In this document: positions 26,063 to 35,682 of the stretch, piece after piece
Layout of the letters: each line of letters opens with the position of its first letter
Numbering within the stretch: position 1 is the first letter of the stretch
DNA from: Burkholderiales bacterium 8X
GTDB taxonomy: Bacteria > Pseudomonadota > Gammaproteobacteria > Burkholderiales > Burkholderiaceae_C
Length of the DNA stretch: 64,000 bases
NCBI GenBank assembly: GCA_902506565.1
Contig: LR732703.1
Coordinates: 3,454,256-3,518,255 of the forward strand
Direction of reading: 5' to 3'
The notes under the pieces: generated by a model
Seen by the model: the letters and a program-made list of their open reading frames with translations, nothing else
Told to the model about the DNA's origin: nothing
Database searches by the model: none
Program-made: the position numbers and the translations under genes

Positions 26063-27049
26063 ATGAAGAACTGGTTCCGCAAGCCGACCGTCGCCGCCAA
26101 CGACGAAGCCGCCGTCGTCGCGGCCGGCGGGGCCGAGCGCGCGTTGCGCCGGCTCGAGTGGACGGTCATCCGCCGGCTCGACGGCCTGTTGCAGGGCGAC
26201 TACCGGACGCTGATGCGCGGCACCGGCCTCGACCTGGCGGACCTGCGCGAATACCAGCATCACGACGACGTCCGGCACATCGACTGGAACGTCACCGCGC
26301 GCCTGCAGACACCTCATGTGCGAGTCTTCACCGAAGACCGCGAAATGGCCGCCTGGTTCGTGCTCGACCTGAGCCGCTCGGTCGATTTCGGTTCCGGCAC
26401 CAAGGCCAAGCGCGAGATCTCCGCGGGCTTCGTCGGCGTCATCGCGAGGCTCCTGACCCGCCACGGCAACCGCGTCGGCGCGCTGGTCTACGGCAACGAC
26501 ATCGAGGCGGTCATACCGCCTCGGAGCGGCCGGCGGCACGTGCTGCATTTGCTCCATGCCATGGAGCGCCGGGCCGAGACCAAGGCCGCGCCCGACCAGA
26601 AGGGCATGACCCGGCTGGCCGACCTGCTCAAGTCCGCGGCGGCGCTGATGCCGCGTCGCTCGACCGTGTTCGTGGTGTCCGACTTCCTGAGCGAACCGGG
26701 CTGGGAGCGGCCGCTCGCCCAACTGACGCAACGCCACGAGGTGGTGGCGGTGCGCCTCTTCGATCCGCTCGAGCGTGAATTGCCCGACCTGGGCCTGGTG
26801 CCATTGCGCGATGCCGAGACCGGCGAGCAGGTCTGGGTCGACACGCACGACGCGGGCTTTCGCAAACGCTTCGCCCGCATCGCGGCCGAGCGCGAAACCG
26901 TCTTGCGCGACACCTTCGCGAAGGTCGGCGTGGACGCGCTCGAACTCTCGACCAACGACGATCTGGTGGCGTCGATCGTGCGCTTCGCCGACATGCGCAA
27001 GCGCCGCATCCGGGCCGGATCCCTCAACTTCAAGACGGCGGCGGCATGA
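26063..27049 (+). CDS. DUF58 protein of the MoxR module
   Basis: The 328-residue protein has the DUF58 signature REYQHHDDVRHIDWNVTAR (near residue 70) followed by a VWA-like fold with AAWFVLDLSRSVDFGSG, a degenerate MIDAS (D-x-S-x-S). The N-terminal segment is soluble, so unlike many family members it shows no membrane helix. DUF58 proteins are thought to be substrates or partners of MoxR. The stop overlaps the start of the next gene (ATGA). Confidence 0.9.
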   Translation: MKNWFRKPTVAANDEAAVVAAGGAERALRRLEWTVIRRLDGLLQGDYRTLMRGTGLDLADLREYQHHDDVRHIDWNVTARLQTPHVRVFTEDREMAAWFVLDLSRSVDFGSGTKAKREISAGFVGVIARLLTRHGNRVGALVYGNDIEAVIPPRSGRRHVLHLLHAMERRAETKAAPDQKGMTRLADLLKSAAALMPRRSTVFVVSDFLSEPGWERPLAQLTQRHEVVAVRLFDPLERELPDLGLVPLRDAETGEQVWVDTHDAGFRKRFARIAAERETVLRDTFAKVGVDALELSTNDDLVASIVRFADMRKRRIRAGSLNFKTAAA

Positions 27050-28086
27050 ATTTCCTGTGGCCTCAATTCCTCTGGCTGTTGCTCGCGGCACCGGTGCTGG
27101 TGTTGCTGTACCTGTGGCTGATCCGGCGCAAGAAGAAGCTCGCTCTGCGCTATGCGAGCCTCTCGATCGTGCGCGAGGCGATGAGCACCGGGCAAAGCGT
27201 CAAGCGCCATATTCCGCCGGTGCTCTTCCTGCTGGCGATCATCGCAATGCTGATCGCCGCGGCGCGGCCGATGGCGGTGGTGGTGCTGCCCTCCAACCAG
27301 CAGACCATCATCCTGGCGATGGACGTCTCGGGCAGCATGCGGGCCGCCGACGTGCAGCCGAACCGGCTGGTCGCGGCGCAGGATGCCGCCAAGAGCTTCC
27401 TGCGAGAGCTGCCGCGCCATGTCAAGGTCGGCATCGTCGCCTTTGCCGGCAGTGCCCAGGTGGCGCAGCTGCCGACCACCAACCGCGACGACCTGGTCAC
27501 CGCGATCGACTCGTTCCAGTTGCAGCGGGCCACCGCCACCGGCAATGCCATCGTGGTGTCGCTCGCCACGCTGTTCCCGGATGCCGGCATCGACGTTTCC
27601 AACTTCGGGCCGCAGCCGCAATCGCGCGGGGTTCCGATCGAGCAGGCCGGCAAGAGCGCCAAGAAGGAGTTCACGCCGGTGGCGCCGGGCTCGTACACCT
27701 CGGCGGCCGTGATCATGCTGACCGACGGCCAGCGCACCACCGGCGTCGATCCGCTCGACGCCGCCAAGGTGGCGGCCGAGCGCGGCGTGCGGGTCTACAC
27801 GGTGGGCATCGGCACGGTGGACGGCGAGACGATCGGCTTTGAAGGCTGGTCGATGCGCGTCCGGCTCGACGAGGAAACCCTGAAGGCGATCGCCAACAAG
27901 ACCCAGGCCGAGTATTACTACGCCGGCACGGCTGCCGACCTGACCAAGGTCTACAACACGCTCAGTTCGCGGCTCACGGTCGAGAAGAAGGAGACCGAGG
28001 TCTCGGCCTTGTTCGCCATGGCGGCTGCTGCGCTCGCGCTGCTCTCGGCCGGCCTTTCGCTGCTGTGGTTCAACCGCATCCTTTGA
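27046..28086 (+). CDS. VWA-domain membrane protein (BatA-like)
   Basis: The 346-residue protein has an N-terminal membrane segment (FLWLLLAAPVLVLLYLWL), a second one near residue 62 (PVLFLLAIIAMLIAAA), a von Willebrand A domain with an intact MIDAS motif AMDVSGSMRAADV near residue 89, and a C-terminal helix (ALFAMAAAALALLSAGLSLLWF). This is the BatA/aerotolerance-operon layout. The VWA domain faces the periplasm or cytoplasm depending on topology, which cannot be settled here. Its start overlaps the stop of the DUF58 gene. Confidence 0.9.
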   Translation: MNFLWPQFLWLLLAAPVLVLLYLWLIRRKKKLALRYASLSIVREAMSTGQSVKRHIPPVLFLLAIIAMLIAAARPMAVVVLPSNQQTIILAMDVSGSMRAADVQPNRLVAAQDAAKSFLRELPRHVKVGIVAFAGSAQVAQLPTTNRDDLVTAIDSFQLQRATATGNAIVVSLATLFPDAGIDVSNFGPQPQSRGVPIEQAGKSAKKEFTPVAPGSYTSAAVIMLTDGQRTTGVDPLDAAKVAAERGVRVYTVGIGTVDGETIGFEGWSMRVRLDEETLKAIANKTQAEYYYAGTAADLTKVYNTLSSRLTVEKKETEVSALFAMAAAALALLSAGLSLLWFNRIL

Positions 28087-28096
28087 CTTGAAGCCG

Positions 28097-28861
28097 ATGA
28101 TGTTCGATCTCGGCGGAAAGGTCGCGCTGGTGACCGGCGGCAACGGCGGCATCGGGCTCGGCATGGCGCTCGGCCTTGCCGAGGCAGGCGCCCGGGTCGT
28201 GGTCGCAGCGCGCAATGCCGACAAGTCGTTGGCCGCGGTGAAGGCGCTGCAGGCTGCCGGCAGCGCCGACAGCTTCGCGCTCGCCGTGGACGTGACCGAC
28301 GAGGCCTCGGTCCATTCGATGGTCGAGCAGCTGGTCGAGCGCTGCGGACGGCTCGACATCCTGGTCAACAACGCCGGTACCACGGTCCGGAAGCCGGTCG
28401 ACCAGCTCGCGCTGGCCGAGTGGACGACGGTGATGGACACCAATCTCACCAGCGCCTTCCTGTGCTGCCGCGCGGCCTACCCGCACCTGAAGGCCGAGGG
28501 CGGCGGCAAGATCATCAACATCGGCTCGATGATGTCGATCTTCGGCGCGCCCTATGCGCCGGCCTACGGCGCGAGCAAGGGCGGCATCGTGCAGCTGACC
28601 AAGGCGATGGCCGCCAGCTGGGCCCCGGACGGCATCCAGGTCAACGCGGTGTTGCCGGGATGGATCCAGACCGAACTCACCGATGGTGCGCGGGCGCAGG
28701 TCGCGGGCTTGAACGAACGCGTGGTGGCCCGCACCGCCGCCGGACGCTGGGGCCAGCCGAGCGACCTGGCCGGCATCGCGGTGTTCCTGGCCAGCGGCGC
28801 ATCGGACTTCGTCACCGGCACGGCGATTCCGGTGGATGGCGGTTACTCGATCGCGGCCTAG
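28097..28861 (+). CDS. Short-chain dehydrogenase/reductase with intact active site
   Basis: The 254-residue protein has TGGNGGIGLGMA near residue 14, NNAG near residue 90, and the catalytic Ser in NIGSMMS with YGASK for the YxxxK pair near residue 158. It is a classical SDR oxidoreductase. The C-terminal VTGTAIPVDGGYSIA is the usual end of a FabG-like enzyme. The ATG at 28097 was chosen over an upstream TTG (28088). It lies 10 bases after the VWA gene but is unrelated in function. Confidence 0.88.
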   Translation: MMFDLGGKVALVTGGNGGIGLGMALGLAEAGARVVVAARNADKSLAAVKALQAAGSADSFALAVDVTDEASVHSMVEQLVERCGRLDILVNNAGTTVRKPVDQLALAEWTTVMDTNLTSAFLCCRAAYPHLKAEGGGKIINIGSMMSIFGAPYAPAYGASKGGIVQLTKAMAASWAPDGIQVNAVLPGWIQTELTDGARAQVAGLNERVVARTAAGRWGQPSDLAGIAVFLASGASDFVTGTAIPVDGGYSIAA

Positions 28862-28941
28862 CCGCTCGGTCGATCGCGGCCCGGCTGCTCGGTCGATCGC
28901 CGACTGGCCACTCGGTCGCGCCATCTGGCCGCTCGGCCTAG
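28860..28941. repeat. Short degenerate tandem repeats after the SDR gene
   Basis: The segment contains GCTCGGTCGATCGC twice (28864 and 28885), then ACTCGGTCGC (about 28907) and GCTCGGCC (about 28931), with units of about 21-23 bases. It covers most of the 192-base gap to the next gene, in which no other gene is visible. It is probably a local duplication rather than a named element. Confidence 0.4.
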
Positions 28942-29053
28942 CCAATTTGCCGAGCGTTCGGCTGGCGGGATCGCCTTCCTTTTGTCGCGTGGCAGTCCTA
29001 GACTCGCGCCGCGGCCATCTTGCCGCTCCAGTCAAACCACCGAAGGGATTCAC

Positions 29054-29446
29054 ATGACAAAAATGACGACCATGACGACCATGACGACCATGGCGATCGC
29101 GAACAAGATGATCGACCTCTGCCGCCAAGGCAAGAACGAAGAGTCGCTCGACACGCTCTTCTCCAAAGACATGGTGAGCGTCGATGCCATGGCCATGGAA
29201 GGCGGATCGAAGGAAACCTCGGGCCTGGAAAACGTCAAGAAAAAGAGCGAATGGTGGGTGAACAACCACGAAATCCATTCGGCAACCATCACCGGGCCGT
29301 GGCCGAACGGCGATCGCTTCGTGGTGGGGTTCAAGTACGACGTCACGTTCAAGCCGAAGCAGCAGCGCATGACGATGGACGAGGTGGGGCTGTATACGGT
29401 CGAGGACGGGAAGATCGTGCGGGAAGAGTTCTTCTACGCAATTTAG
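29054..29446 (+). CDS. SnoaL/NTF2-like small protein with N-terminal ATGACGACC repeats
   Basis: The 130-residue protein has the compact alpha/beta arrangement of SnoaL-like NTF2-fold proteins: an N-terminal helix MIDLCRQGKNEESLDTLF, then VSVDAMAMEGG and a long strand pair ending MDEVGLYTVEDGKIVREEFFY. A helix-lined pocket is typical, but no catalytic residue can be named. The first 12 codons are a repetitive MTKMTTMTTMTT run made of three ATGACGACC units, so several in-frame start codons exist. AAGGGATT lies before the first ATG. It stands alone upstream of a repeat element. Confidence 0.75.
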   Translation: MTKMTTMTTMTTMAIANKMIDLCRQGKNEESLDTLFSKDMVSVDAMAMEGGSKETSGLENVKKKSEWWVNNHEIHSATITGPWPNGDRFVVGFKYDVTFKPKQQRMTMDEVGLYTVEDGKIVREEFFYAI

Positions 29447-29545
29447 CTCGCCCCCAGGCTCCGCGCACTTCGTGTCGCTTCTCCACCCCCTGCCGGGGGC
29501 AACACCAGAGGCCCGGCGGAGCCGGTTCCTCGGTGTTCGCTTGTG
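29447..29545. repeat. Comamonadaceae-type intergenic repeat element
   Basis: The segment reads as a characteristic GC-rich intergenic element: CCGCGCACTTCGTGTCGCTTC, then a hairpin CCCCCTGCCGGGGG (29486-29499), then GCAACACCAG and a second hairpin CCGGCGGAGCCGG (29513-29525) followed by a GGTGTTC end. I recognise very similar sequences, without certainty, from many Variovorax and Acidovorax intergenic regions. It may work as a transcription or RNA-stability element. No second copy was seen in the window. Confidence 0.5.
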
Positions 29546-29580
29546 ACGCGGACCTTCGGTCGCGGGGTCTTGGGGTTCTT

Positions 29581-30879
29581 TTAGAAGTTGGTGGTGATGG
29601 CGGAGGTGATGGTGTAGTGCTCGTCGACCAATGGGATCCAGCGCCACTTGTCGAAGGTGGTGCAGGGGTGGGAGATGCCGAGGGCGATCAGGTCGCCTAC
29701 TTGGGGCATCGGCTGGTCGTCGTCCTTGACGCAGCGCAGGTAGGCGTGCTGGTCGTTCAGGGCGGTGATGGTCCAGCTTGGTGGGACTTCGCACAATTGC
29801 CGGGTGCCGCGGCGAACATGGTGGAGGGGGGTGGGCAAGCCCATGTCGAAGCCGAGGTCTCGCTTGCCGACGGCGAGGATGGCGAGGTGCGGCTCGGGCC
29901 TGGATTGGACGGTGGCCCAGACTTCGAGGGCGGGGCGGAGGCCCTCGCAGTCGACGCAACCAATGCGCGCATCGAGCTTGCGGACCATGCCTCGGTAGAA
30001 GCCGTGGTCATGGGTGACATAGCAGCCGGAACGCAGCAGGCCGCGCACCGGGCGACCGAGCGAGGGCCTGAGGCGGGCGGCCACCCAGTCGAATACGGCC
30101 GAACCGCCGGCGGATAACAGGATCTCATCGGTTTCGAACCAACCCCTCGCCTCGCAGTGGCGGGCCACGGTTTCGAGCTGGTTCATGAGGCCATCGACCA
30201 AGGCCTTGTCCGCAGACTCGTCTCCCGTGGCCCAAAGACCTTCGTAGCATTCGATGCCAACGAGGCGGACCGCGCTGCTCGCATGGAGGCGCTCGGCCAG
30301 CTGCAGGGCCTGGTCCTGGGTGCGGCAGCCGGTTCGGCCGCCGTCCAGGCCGAGTTCGAGCAGGACCTCGAAGACGACCGGCCGCTCCGCTCCGATCGAC
30401 CAGCTCTCGATGATGTCGAGCTGCGCAACCGAGTCGACCAGGAAGACGGCGCGCAGCTCGGCATGCCGCCGCAGCAGGCCGGCGAGCGTGGCCAGGTCCT
30501 GCTCGTTGACCACCTGGTTGGCGACGACGGCTCGGCGGACACCCGAGGCGACGCCCAAGGCGAGCTGCGTGACCGACGCGAAGGTCAGGCCCCAGGCGCC
30601 GGCATCGAGCTGCCGCCTGAAGATCTGCGGCGAGAGCGTGGTCTTGCCGTGCGGCGCCAGGTCGATTCCCCATTCGCTCACCCGTGCCTGCATCCAGGCG
30701 AGGTTGTGCGAGAGCGCATCCGCCTTGAGCACGGCCAAAGGCAGCGGCAGGTCGCCGGCCAGCAGGTTCCAGCCGGCGGCGCCGATGTCGCTCGTGCGGC
30801 GCGGTGCCTCCCGCGGCGGATAGCCCTTGAACAGGGGCCCGAGCATCGGGTCGAGCAGGTCGTCGTCCGGCATCGACAT
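29581..30879 (-). CDS. D-serine deaminase-like / amino acid deaminase, alanine racemase N-terminal fold
   Basis: The 432-residue protein has the PLP Lys in [13 protein letters not shown] near residue 75, a GLTFASVTQ strand, [14 protein letters not shown] near residue 170, and a C-terminal [11 protein letters not shown] that gives the His and Cys zinc ligands of D-serine dehydratases of the DSD1/D-threonine aldolase type. It probably acts on a D-amino acid or on a hydroxyamino acid with PLP and zinc. The start was set at ATG 30879, with AGAGG nine bases upstream. GTG 30885 is an alternative. It is downstream of lolD on the same strand. Confidence 0.85.
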   Translation of the reverse strand: MSMPDDDLLDPMLGPLFKGYPPREAPRRTSDIGAAGWNLLAGDLPLPLAVLKADALSHNLAWMQARVSEWGIDLAPHGKTTLSPQIFRRQLDAGAWGLTFASVTQLALGVASGVRRAVVANQVVNEQDLATLAGLLRRHAELRAVFLVDSVAQLDIIESWSIGAERPVVFEVLLELGLDGGRTGCRTQDQALQLAERLHASSAVRLVGIECYEGLWATGDESADKALVDGLMNQLETVARHCEARGWFETDEILLSAGGSAVFDWVAARLRPSLGRPVRGLLRSGCYVTHDHGFYRGMVRKLDARIGCVDCEGLRPALEVWATVQSRPEPHLAILAVGKRDLGFDMGLPTPLHHVRRGTRQLCEVPPSWTITALNDQHAYLRCVKDDDQPMPQVGDLIALGISHPCTTFDKWRWIPLVDEHYTITSAITTNF

Positions 30880-30901
30880 GCGCACGAGCCTCTGATGGCG
30901 C

Positions 30902-31651
30902 TCAGCCCAGGCGGCCGGCGGTTAGGCGCAGCACGCGGTCGCAGCGCTTCGCCAGGGTTTCGTCGTGGGTGACCATCACGAACGCGGTGCCGCGCTCGCG
31001 CGACAGCCGCAGCATGAGCGCGAACACGCCGTCGGCAGTGGTGCGGTCGAGGTTGCCGGTCGGTTCGTCGGCCAGCACGCAATCGGGCTGGGTGACCAGG
31101 GCCCGCGCGATCGCGACCCGCTGGCGCTCGCCGCCGGAGAGTTCCGCCGGCCGGTGCTGCAGCCGCTCGCCCAATCCGACCGCGGCAAGCATGTCGGCCG
31201 CCGCCCGATGCGCCTCGGCGGGCGGCAGGCGCCTGATCTTGAGCGGCATGGCCACGTTGTCCAAGGCACTGAACTCGGGCAGCAGGTGATGGAACTGGTA
31301 GACGAATCCGAGATGCACGTTGCGCAGGCGCCCCTGCTGGGCGGCGTCGGCCAGCGCGATGTTCTTGCCGTGCAGCTCGACGCTGCCCGCGCTCGGCGAA
31401 TCGAGCCCGCCCATCAAATGCAGCAAGGTGCTCTTGCCGGAACCGGAAGCGCCGACGATGGCGAGGGTCTCGCCGGCATGCACGTCCAGGTCGACGCCGT
31501 GCAGCACGGTGAGGTCGATGCGGCCTTCGTGGAAGCGCTTGGTGAGGCCGCGCACCTTCAGCACCACCTTGGCGGAGTCCGACCGCAGATGGCCGGCCGA
31601 CGGGATGGCGTCGGTGGACGTGGTCGCGGCCATCGGTACGCGGTCATTCAT
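30902..31651 (-). CDS. lolD: Lipoprotein-release ABC transporter ATPase LolD
   Basis: The 249-residue protein has Walker [12 protein letters not shown] near residue 70, the ABC signature [15 protein letters not shown] near residue 168, and Walker [18 protein letters not shown]. An additional N-terminal 25 residues are poorly conserved. It forms LolCDE with LolC/E and releases lipoproteins from the inner membrane. The start overlaps the lolC stop by eight bases. Confidence 0.93.
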   Translation of the reverse strand: MNDRVPMAATTSTDAIPSAGHLRSDSAKVVLKVRGLTKRFHEGRIDLTVLHGVDLDVHAGETLAIVGASGSGKSTLLHLMGGLDSPSAGSVELHGKNIALADAAQQGRLRNVHLGFVYQFHHLLPEFSALDNVAMPLKIRRLPPAEAHRAAADMLAAVGLGERLQHRPAELSGGERQRVAIARALVTQPDCVLADEPTGNLDRTTADGVFALMLRLSRERGTAFVMVTHDETLAKRCDRVLRLTAGRLG

Positions 31652-32900
31652 AGCGCAGCGCCTCCGCCGGGTTGACCCGGCTCGCCCGCCAGCTGGGATA
31701 GAGCGTCGCCGCGAAGGCGAGGATCAGCGAGATGACGGTGATCGGCAGGATGTCCGATCGCTGCGGATCGCTCGGCATCTTGCTGATGAGGTAGATGTCC
31801 TTCGGCAGGAAGCTGGCGTGGAACAGCCGCTCCAGCGCCGGCACGATGACGTCGATGTTGTAGGCGATGCCGAGGCCGAGCAGCAGCCCGCCGAGGGTGC
31901 CCATGATGCCGACCATCGCGCCCTGCACGACGAAGATGCCCATGATGCTGCGCGGGCTGGAGCCGAGCGTGCGCAGGATCGCGATGTCGGCCCGCTTGTC
32001 GGTCACGGTCATGACGAGCGTCGAGACCAGGTTGAAGGCCGCGACCGCCACGATCAAGGTGAGGATGATGAACATCATTCGCTTCTCGACCTGCACCGCG
32101 GCGAACCAGGTCTTGTTCTGCCGGGTCCAGTCGCGGATCAGGAACTGGCCGGGCAGGCTGACCGCCAGCTGGTCCGCCACGTCGCGGGCCTGGTGCAGGT
32201 CCTTGAGCTTGAGCCGCAGGCCGCTCGGTCCCTCGAGGCGGAACACGCGGGCAGCGTCCTGTTCGTGGATCATCGCGAGCGCCGAGTCGTACTCGTAATG
32301 GCCCGAATCGAAGGTGCCGACCACGGTGAACTGCTTGAGCCGGGGCACCACGCCCGCCGGCGTGACCTGTCCGCCCGGCGCGATCAGCGTGACCTGGTCG
32401 CCCTCGCGCACGAACAGCGACCGCGCCAGTTCGACGCCGAGCACGATGCCGAACTGGCCGGGCACCAGGCGTTCCAGGGCGCCCTGCTGCGCGGTGGTCG
32501 AGATGTCGGTGACCTGCGGTTCGAGCGTCGGCTCGATGCCGCGAACCAGCGTGCCCTTCATGTCCTCGCCGCGAGCGACCAGCGCCTGCGCCGCGATGAA
32601 GGGCGCGACGCCGATCACGTTCGGGTTCTGGCGCGCGGCGGCCGCGATCGCATCGATGTCCGAAAGCGCCTGGCCGTCGCGCGAGAAGATCTCGATGTGC
32701 GAGATCACGCCGAGCATGCGGTCGGTCACTTCCTTCTGGAAGCCGTTCATCACGCTCAGCACGATGATCAAGGCCGCCACCCCGAGCGCGATGCCGAACA
32801 TCGAGACGCCGGAGATGAAGGAGATGAAACCGTTGCGCCGCGTCGCCCGCCCGGCGCGCGTGTAGCGCCAGCCGAGCTGGAGTTCGTAGGGAAGCTTCAT
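31644..32900 (-). CDS. lolC: Lipoprotein-releasing system permease LolC/LolE
   Basis: The 418-residue protein has four membrane helices: [27 protein letters not shown] near residue 30, and three near the C-terminus beginning [22 protein letters not shown] large periplasmic loop lies between. The LolC/E family signature MNGFQKEV is present. It starts with [17 protein letters not shown], as in the family. No clear Shine-Dalgarno precedes the ATG. It is transcribed away from the RpfE-like gene across only 35 bases. As only one such permease is in the operon, it may form a homodimer. Confidence 0.93.
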   Translation of the reverse strand: MKLPYELQLGWRYTRAGRATRRNGFISFISGVSMFGIALGVAALIIVLSVMNGFQKEVTDRMLGVISHIEIFSRDGQALSDIDAIAAAARQNPNVIGVAPFIAAQALVARGEDMKGTLVRGIEPTLEPQVTDISTTAQQGALERLVPGQFGIVLGVELARSLFVREGDQVTLIAPGGQVTPAGVVPRLKQFTVVGTFDSGHYEYDSALAMIHEQDAARVFRLEGPSGLRLKLKDLHQARDVADQLAVSLPGQFLIRDWTRQNKTWFAAVQVEKRMMFIILTLIVAVAAFNLVSTLVMTVTDKRADIAILRTLGSSPRSIMGIFVVQGAMVGIMGTLGGLLLGLGIAYNIDVIVPALERLFHASFLPKDIYLISKMPSDPQRSDILPITVISLILAFAATLYPSWRASRVNPAEALRYE

Positions 32901-32935
32901 AGGGGAAGAATTGTGGCATCCCGGACAATAGGCCC

Positions 32936-33910
32936 ATGCCTTCCACGACCTACTCGCGCCATTTGCTGATTCCGTTCGCGAGCCACGGCTCGCCGGCATG
33001 TCGGCAGGCGCGGGCCGGGCTTCGGCTGCCCAACCTCGATGCGCTGCTGGCGCGCCTCGCCGCCACGCAGGGAGATCGGCAGGACGACAGCACCCTCTCC
33101 CCGCCGCACGAGCGCGCCCTGGCCACGGCCCTCGGCATCGAGCCGAAGGACGGCCTCGTCCCGTGGGCTGCGCTGGAAGCACGGCGGCTCGGCCTGCCGG
33201 ATGCGAGCGCCGACGAAGGCTGGGCTCTTGCGACGCTTTGCCACTGGCAGGTCGGCATCGACGACGTGGTGCTCGCGGATCCGGCCGCGATCCGCATCGA
33301 CGCACACGAATCGGAAGCGCTGCTCGCCGTGGCCCGGCCCTTCTTCGAAGGCGACGGCATCGCACTCCACGCCACCGACGCGCCCGGCCGCTGGCTCGCG
33401 CGCGCCGCGGTCTTCGCCGACCTGCCGACCGCGTCAATCGATCGTGCGGTTGGCCGGCCGATCGCGGAGTGGTCGCCGCTTTCTGCGGGCGCGGGTTCGC
33501 TCCGGCGCCTGCAGAACGAGATGCAGATGCTGCTCTACACCGAGCGGATCAACGACGAACGCACTTCGCGCGGCGTTCCGGCAATCAACTCCTTCTGGCT
33601 CAGCGGCACCGGCCGGCTTGCCGCGAGCTTCGGACCGTCGCGTCCTGCCGGGCCCGCGGTCATCGATACGCTCCGAAAGCCCGCATTGATCGATGACGGA
33701 CCCGGCTGGGAACAGGCCTGGCGCGAGATCGACGATGGCCCGCTCGCCGAGCTCCTCGCGGCAAGCAAGGACGCGCAAGGCGAGCTGTCGCTGACCCTCG
33801 GCGGAGACCTCGGCTGGCAACGCTTCGAATGGCAGAAGCGCGGCTTGCTGGCGTGGACGCGCGGCCTGTTCCAGCGGACCGGCAGTGCCCAGGTGCTGGA
33901 GACACTCTGA
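32936..33910 (+). CDS. RpfE-like / phosphoglycerate mutase-like protein upstream of recJ
   Basis: The 324-residue protein has no domain I can call with certainty. The start HLLIPFASHG and the later MQMLLYTERINDERTSRGVPAINSFWLSGTG (given in parts) recur in betaproteobacterial proteins annotated as phosphoglycerate mutase-like or RpfE-like. The gene order rpfE-recJ is also found in Xanthomonas. No signal peptide or membrane segment is seen. Its stop overlaps the recJ start (TGATG), so the two are translationally coupled. The molecular function is unproven. Confidence 0.6.
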   Translation: MPSTTYSRHLLIPFASHGSPACRQARAGLRLPNLDALLARLAATQGDRQDDSTLSPPHERALATALGIEPKDGLVPWAALEARRLGLPDASADEGWALATLCHWQVGIDDVVLADPAAIRIDAHESEALLAVARPFFEGDGIALHATDAPGRWLARAAVFADLPTASIDRAVGRPIAEWSPLSAGAGSLRRLQNEMQMLLYTERINDERTSRGVPAINSFWLSGTGRLAASFGPSRPAGPAVIDTLRKPALIDDGPGWEQAWREIDDGPLAELLAASKDAQGELSLTLGGDLGWQRFEWQKRGLLAWTRGLFQRTGSAQVLETL

Positions 33911-35682
33911 TGAAGATCGATGCCCGCATCATTCCGCCGCGCAGCGCCTGGGCGCTGGAGCAGGCCGGCGTTCATCCGCTGCTGGCGAGGCTCTATGCGG
34001 CCCGCGGCGTCGGCAGCAAGGAAGAACTCGACGACGGCCTTGCCCGCCTGCTCGCACCCGCCGGGCTGCACGGCACGCGCGAGGCCGCGGTGCTGCTGGC
34101 GGATGCCATTCGCGACGACAAGCGTCTTTGCATCGTGGCCGACTACGACTGCGACGGCGCGACCGCCTGCGCCGTCGCGGTGCGCGGGCTTCGCTTGCTC
34201 GGTGCGCGCCACGTCCATTACCTGGTGCCCGACCGCGTGATCGACGGCTACGGCCTGACCGTGCCGATCGCCGAACGAGTCGCCGCGAGCGGGGCCGACC
34301 TGCTGATCACCGTGGACAACGGCATCGCGAGCGTCGAGGGCGTGGCCGCCGCCCGGGCGCTCGGGCTCTCGGTGCTCGTGACCGATCACCACCTTCCCGG
34401 ACCGACGCTGCCGGAGGCCGAGGTGCTGGTCAATCCGAACCAGCCGGGCTGCGGTTTCGAGAGCAAATGCATCGCCGGCGTCGGCGTGATGTTCTACGTG
34501 CTGCTGGCGCTGCGCTCCGAGCTGCGGGCGCGCGGCGCCTATGCCGACCCGGCCGCCCCGACGCTGGACCCGATGCCGGGCGGATCGCCCCGGCCGCCGC
34601 AGCCCAGACTCGATTCGCTGCTTCCGCTGGTGGCCCTCGGCACCGTCGCCGACGTGGTCAGGCTCGATGCCAACAACCGCCGCCTGGTTGCGCAGGGGCT
34701 GCGTCGCATCCGGGCAGGATCGATGCCGGTCGGCCTAAACGCGCTCTTCAAGGCCGCCGGCCGAGACCCCCGATCCGCGACCACCTTCGACTTCGGATTC
34801 GCGCTCGGCCCGCGCGTCAACGCGGCCGGCCGCCTGGCCGACATGACGCTCGGCATCGAATGCCTGCTGACCGACGATGCCGGCCGTGCCGACGAACTCG
34901 CAAGGATGCTGGATGCGATCAACCGGGAACGCAGGGACATCGAAGGCGGCATGCGCATCGAAGCCTTGAGGCTGGCCGAGACGCTCTTCAACGGCGAATC
35001 CGAGGCGCCGCCGGCCATCAGCGTCTTCGGCCGCGACTTCCACGAGGGCGTGGTCGGCATCGTGGCCTCGCGCATCAAGGACAAGTTCCACCGGCCGACC
35101 TTCGTGTTCGCGGCCAGCGGCGCCGAGGGCAAGTCGCATGAACTCAAGGGCTCGGGCCGTTCGATCCCGGGCTTTCACCTCCGGGACGCGCTCGACCTGG
35201 TCGCCAAGCGGCATCCGGGCGTGCTGCTGCGCTTCGGCGGCCACGCGATGGCCGCCGGCTGCACGATTGCCGCGGATCGGTTCGCGACCTTCGAGCGTGC
35301 CTTCGCACAGGTCGCGCTCGAGTGGCTCGATGCGGCCTCGCTCACCCGCCGGCTCGAGACCGACGGCCCGCTGGCACCCGAGTACCTGCGCATCGACCTG
35401 GTCGACACCCTGCACCGCGAGGTCTGGGGGCAGGGTTTCGCACCGCCCACCTTCAGCGAGGAAGTCGAGGTGCTGTCGCAGCGGCTGATTGCCGACAAGC
35501 ACCTGGCGCTCAAGCTCAAGCACTGCGGCCGTCCGGTCGACGGCATGTGGTTCGGGCGCACCCAGCCGGTGCCTGCGCGTGCGGTGCTGGCGTTCCGGCT
35601 CGATGCGGACGAATGGCAGGGCGTGCGTCGGGTGCGCTTCCTGGTCGAAGGCATGGCAGGCGAGGAGCTTCAGCATGGATGA
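33910..35682 (+). CDS. recJ: Single-stranded-DNA-specific exonuclease RecJ
   Basis: RecJ degrades single-stranded DNA 5' to 3' in recombination and mismatch repair. The 590-residue protein has the DHH phosphoesterase motifs: VADYDCDGATA near residue 77 (motif I), LITVDNGIASVEG near residue 133 (motif II), TDHHLPG near residue 158 (DHH), and the glycine-rich RFGGHAMAAGCTI of the DHHA1 domain near residue 440. The C-terminal RecJ OB domain follows. The start overlaps the previous gene. The stop overlaps the Nudix gene by eight bases. Confidence 0.95.
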   Translation: MKIDARIIPPRSAWALEQAGVHPLLARLYAARGVGSKEELDDGLARLLAPAGLHGTREAAVLLADAIRDDKRLCIVADYDCDGATACAVAVRGLRLLGARHVHYLVPDRVIDGYGLTVPIAERVAASGADLLITVDNGIASVEGVAAARALGLSVLVTDHHLPGPTLPEAEVLVNPNQPGCGFESKCIAGVGVMFYVLLALRSELRARGAYADPAAPTLDPMPGGSPRPPQPRLDSLLPLVALGTVADVVRLDANNRRLVAQGLRRIRAGSMPVGLNALFKAAGRDPRSATTFDFGFALGPRVNAAGRLADMTLGIECLLTDDAGRADELARMLDAINRERRDIEGGMRIEALRLAETLFNGESEAPPAISVFGRDFHEGVVGIVASRIKDKFHRPTFVFAASGAEGKSHELKGSGRSIPGFHLRDALDLVAKRHPGVLLRFGGHAMAAGCTIAADRFATFERAFAQVALEWLDAASLTRRLETDGPLAPEYLRIDLVDTLHREVWGQGFAPPTFSEEVEVLSQRLIADKHLALKLKHCGRPVDGMWFGRTQPVPARAVLAFRLDADEWQGVRRVRFLVEGMAGEELQHG

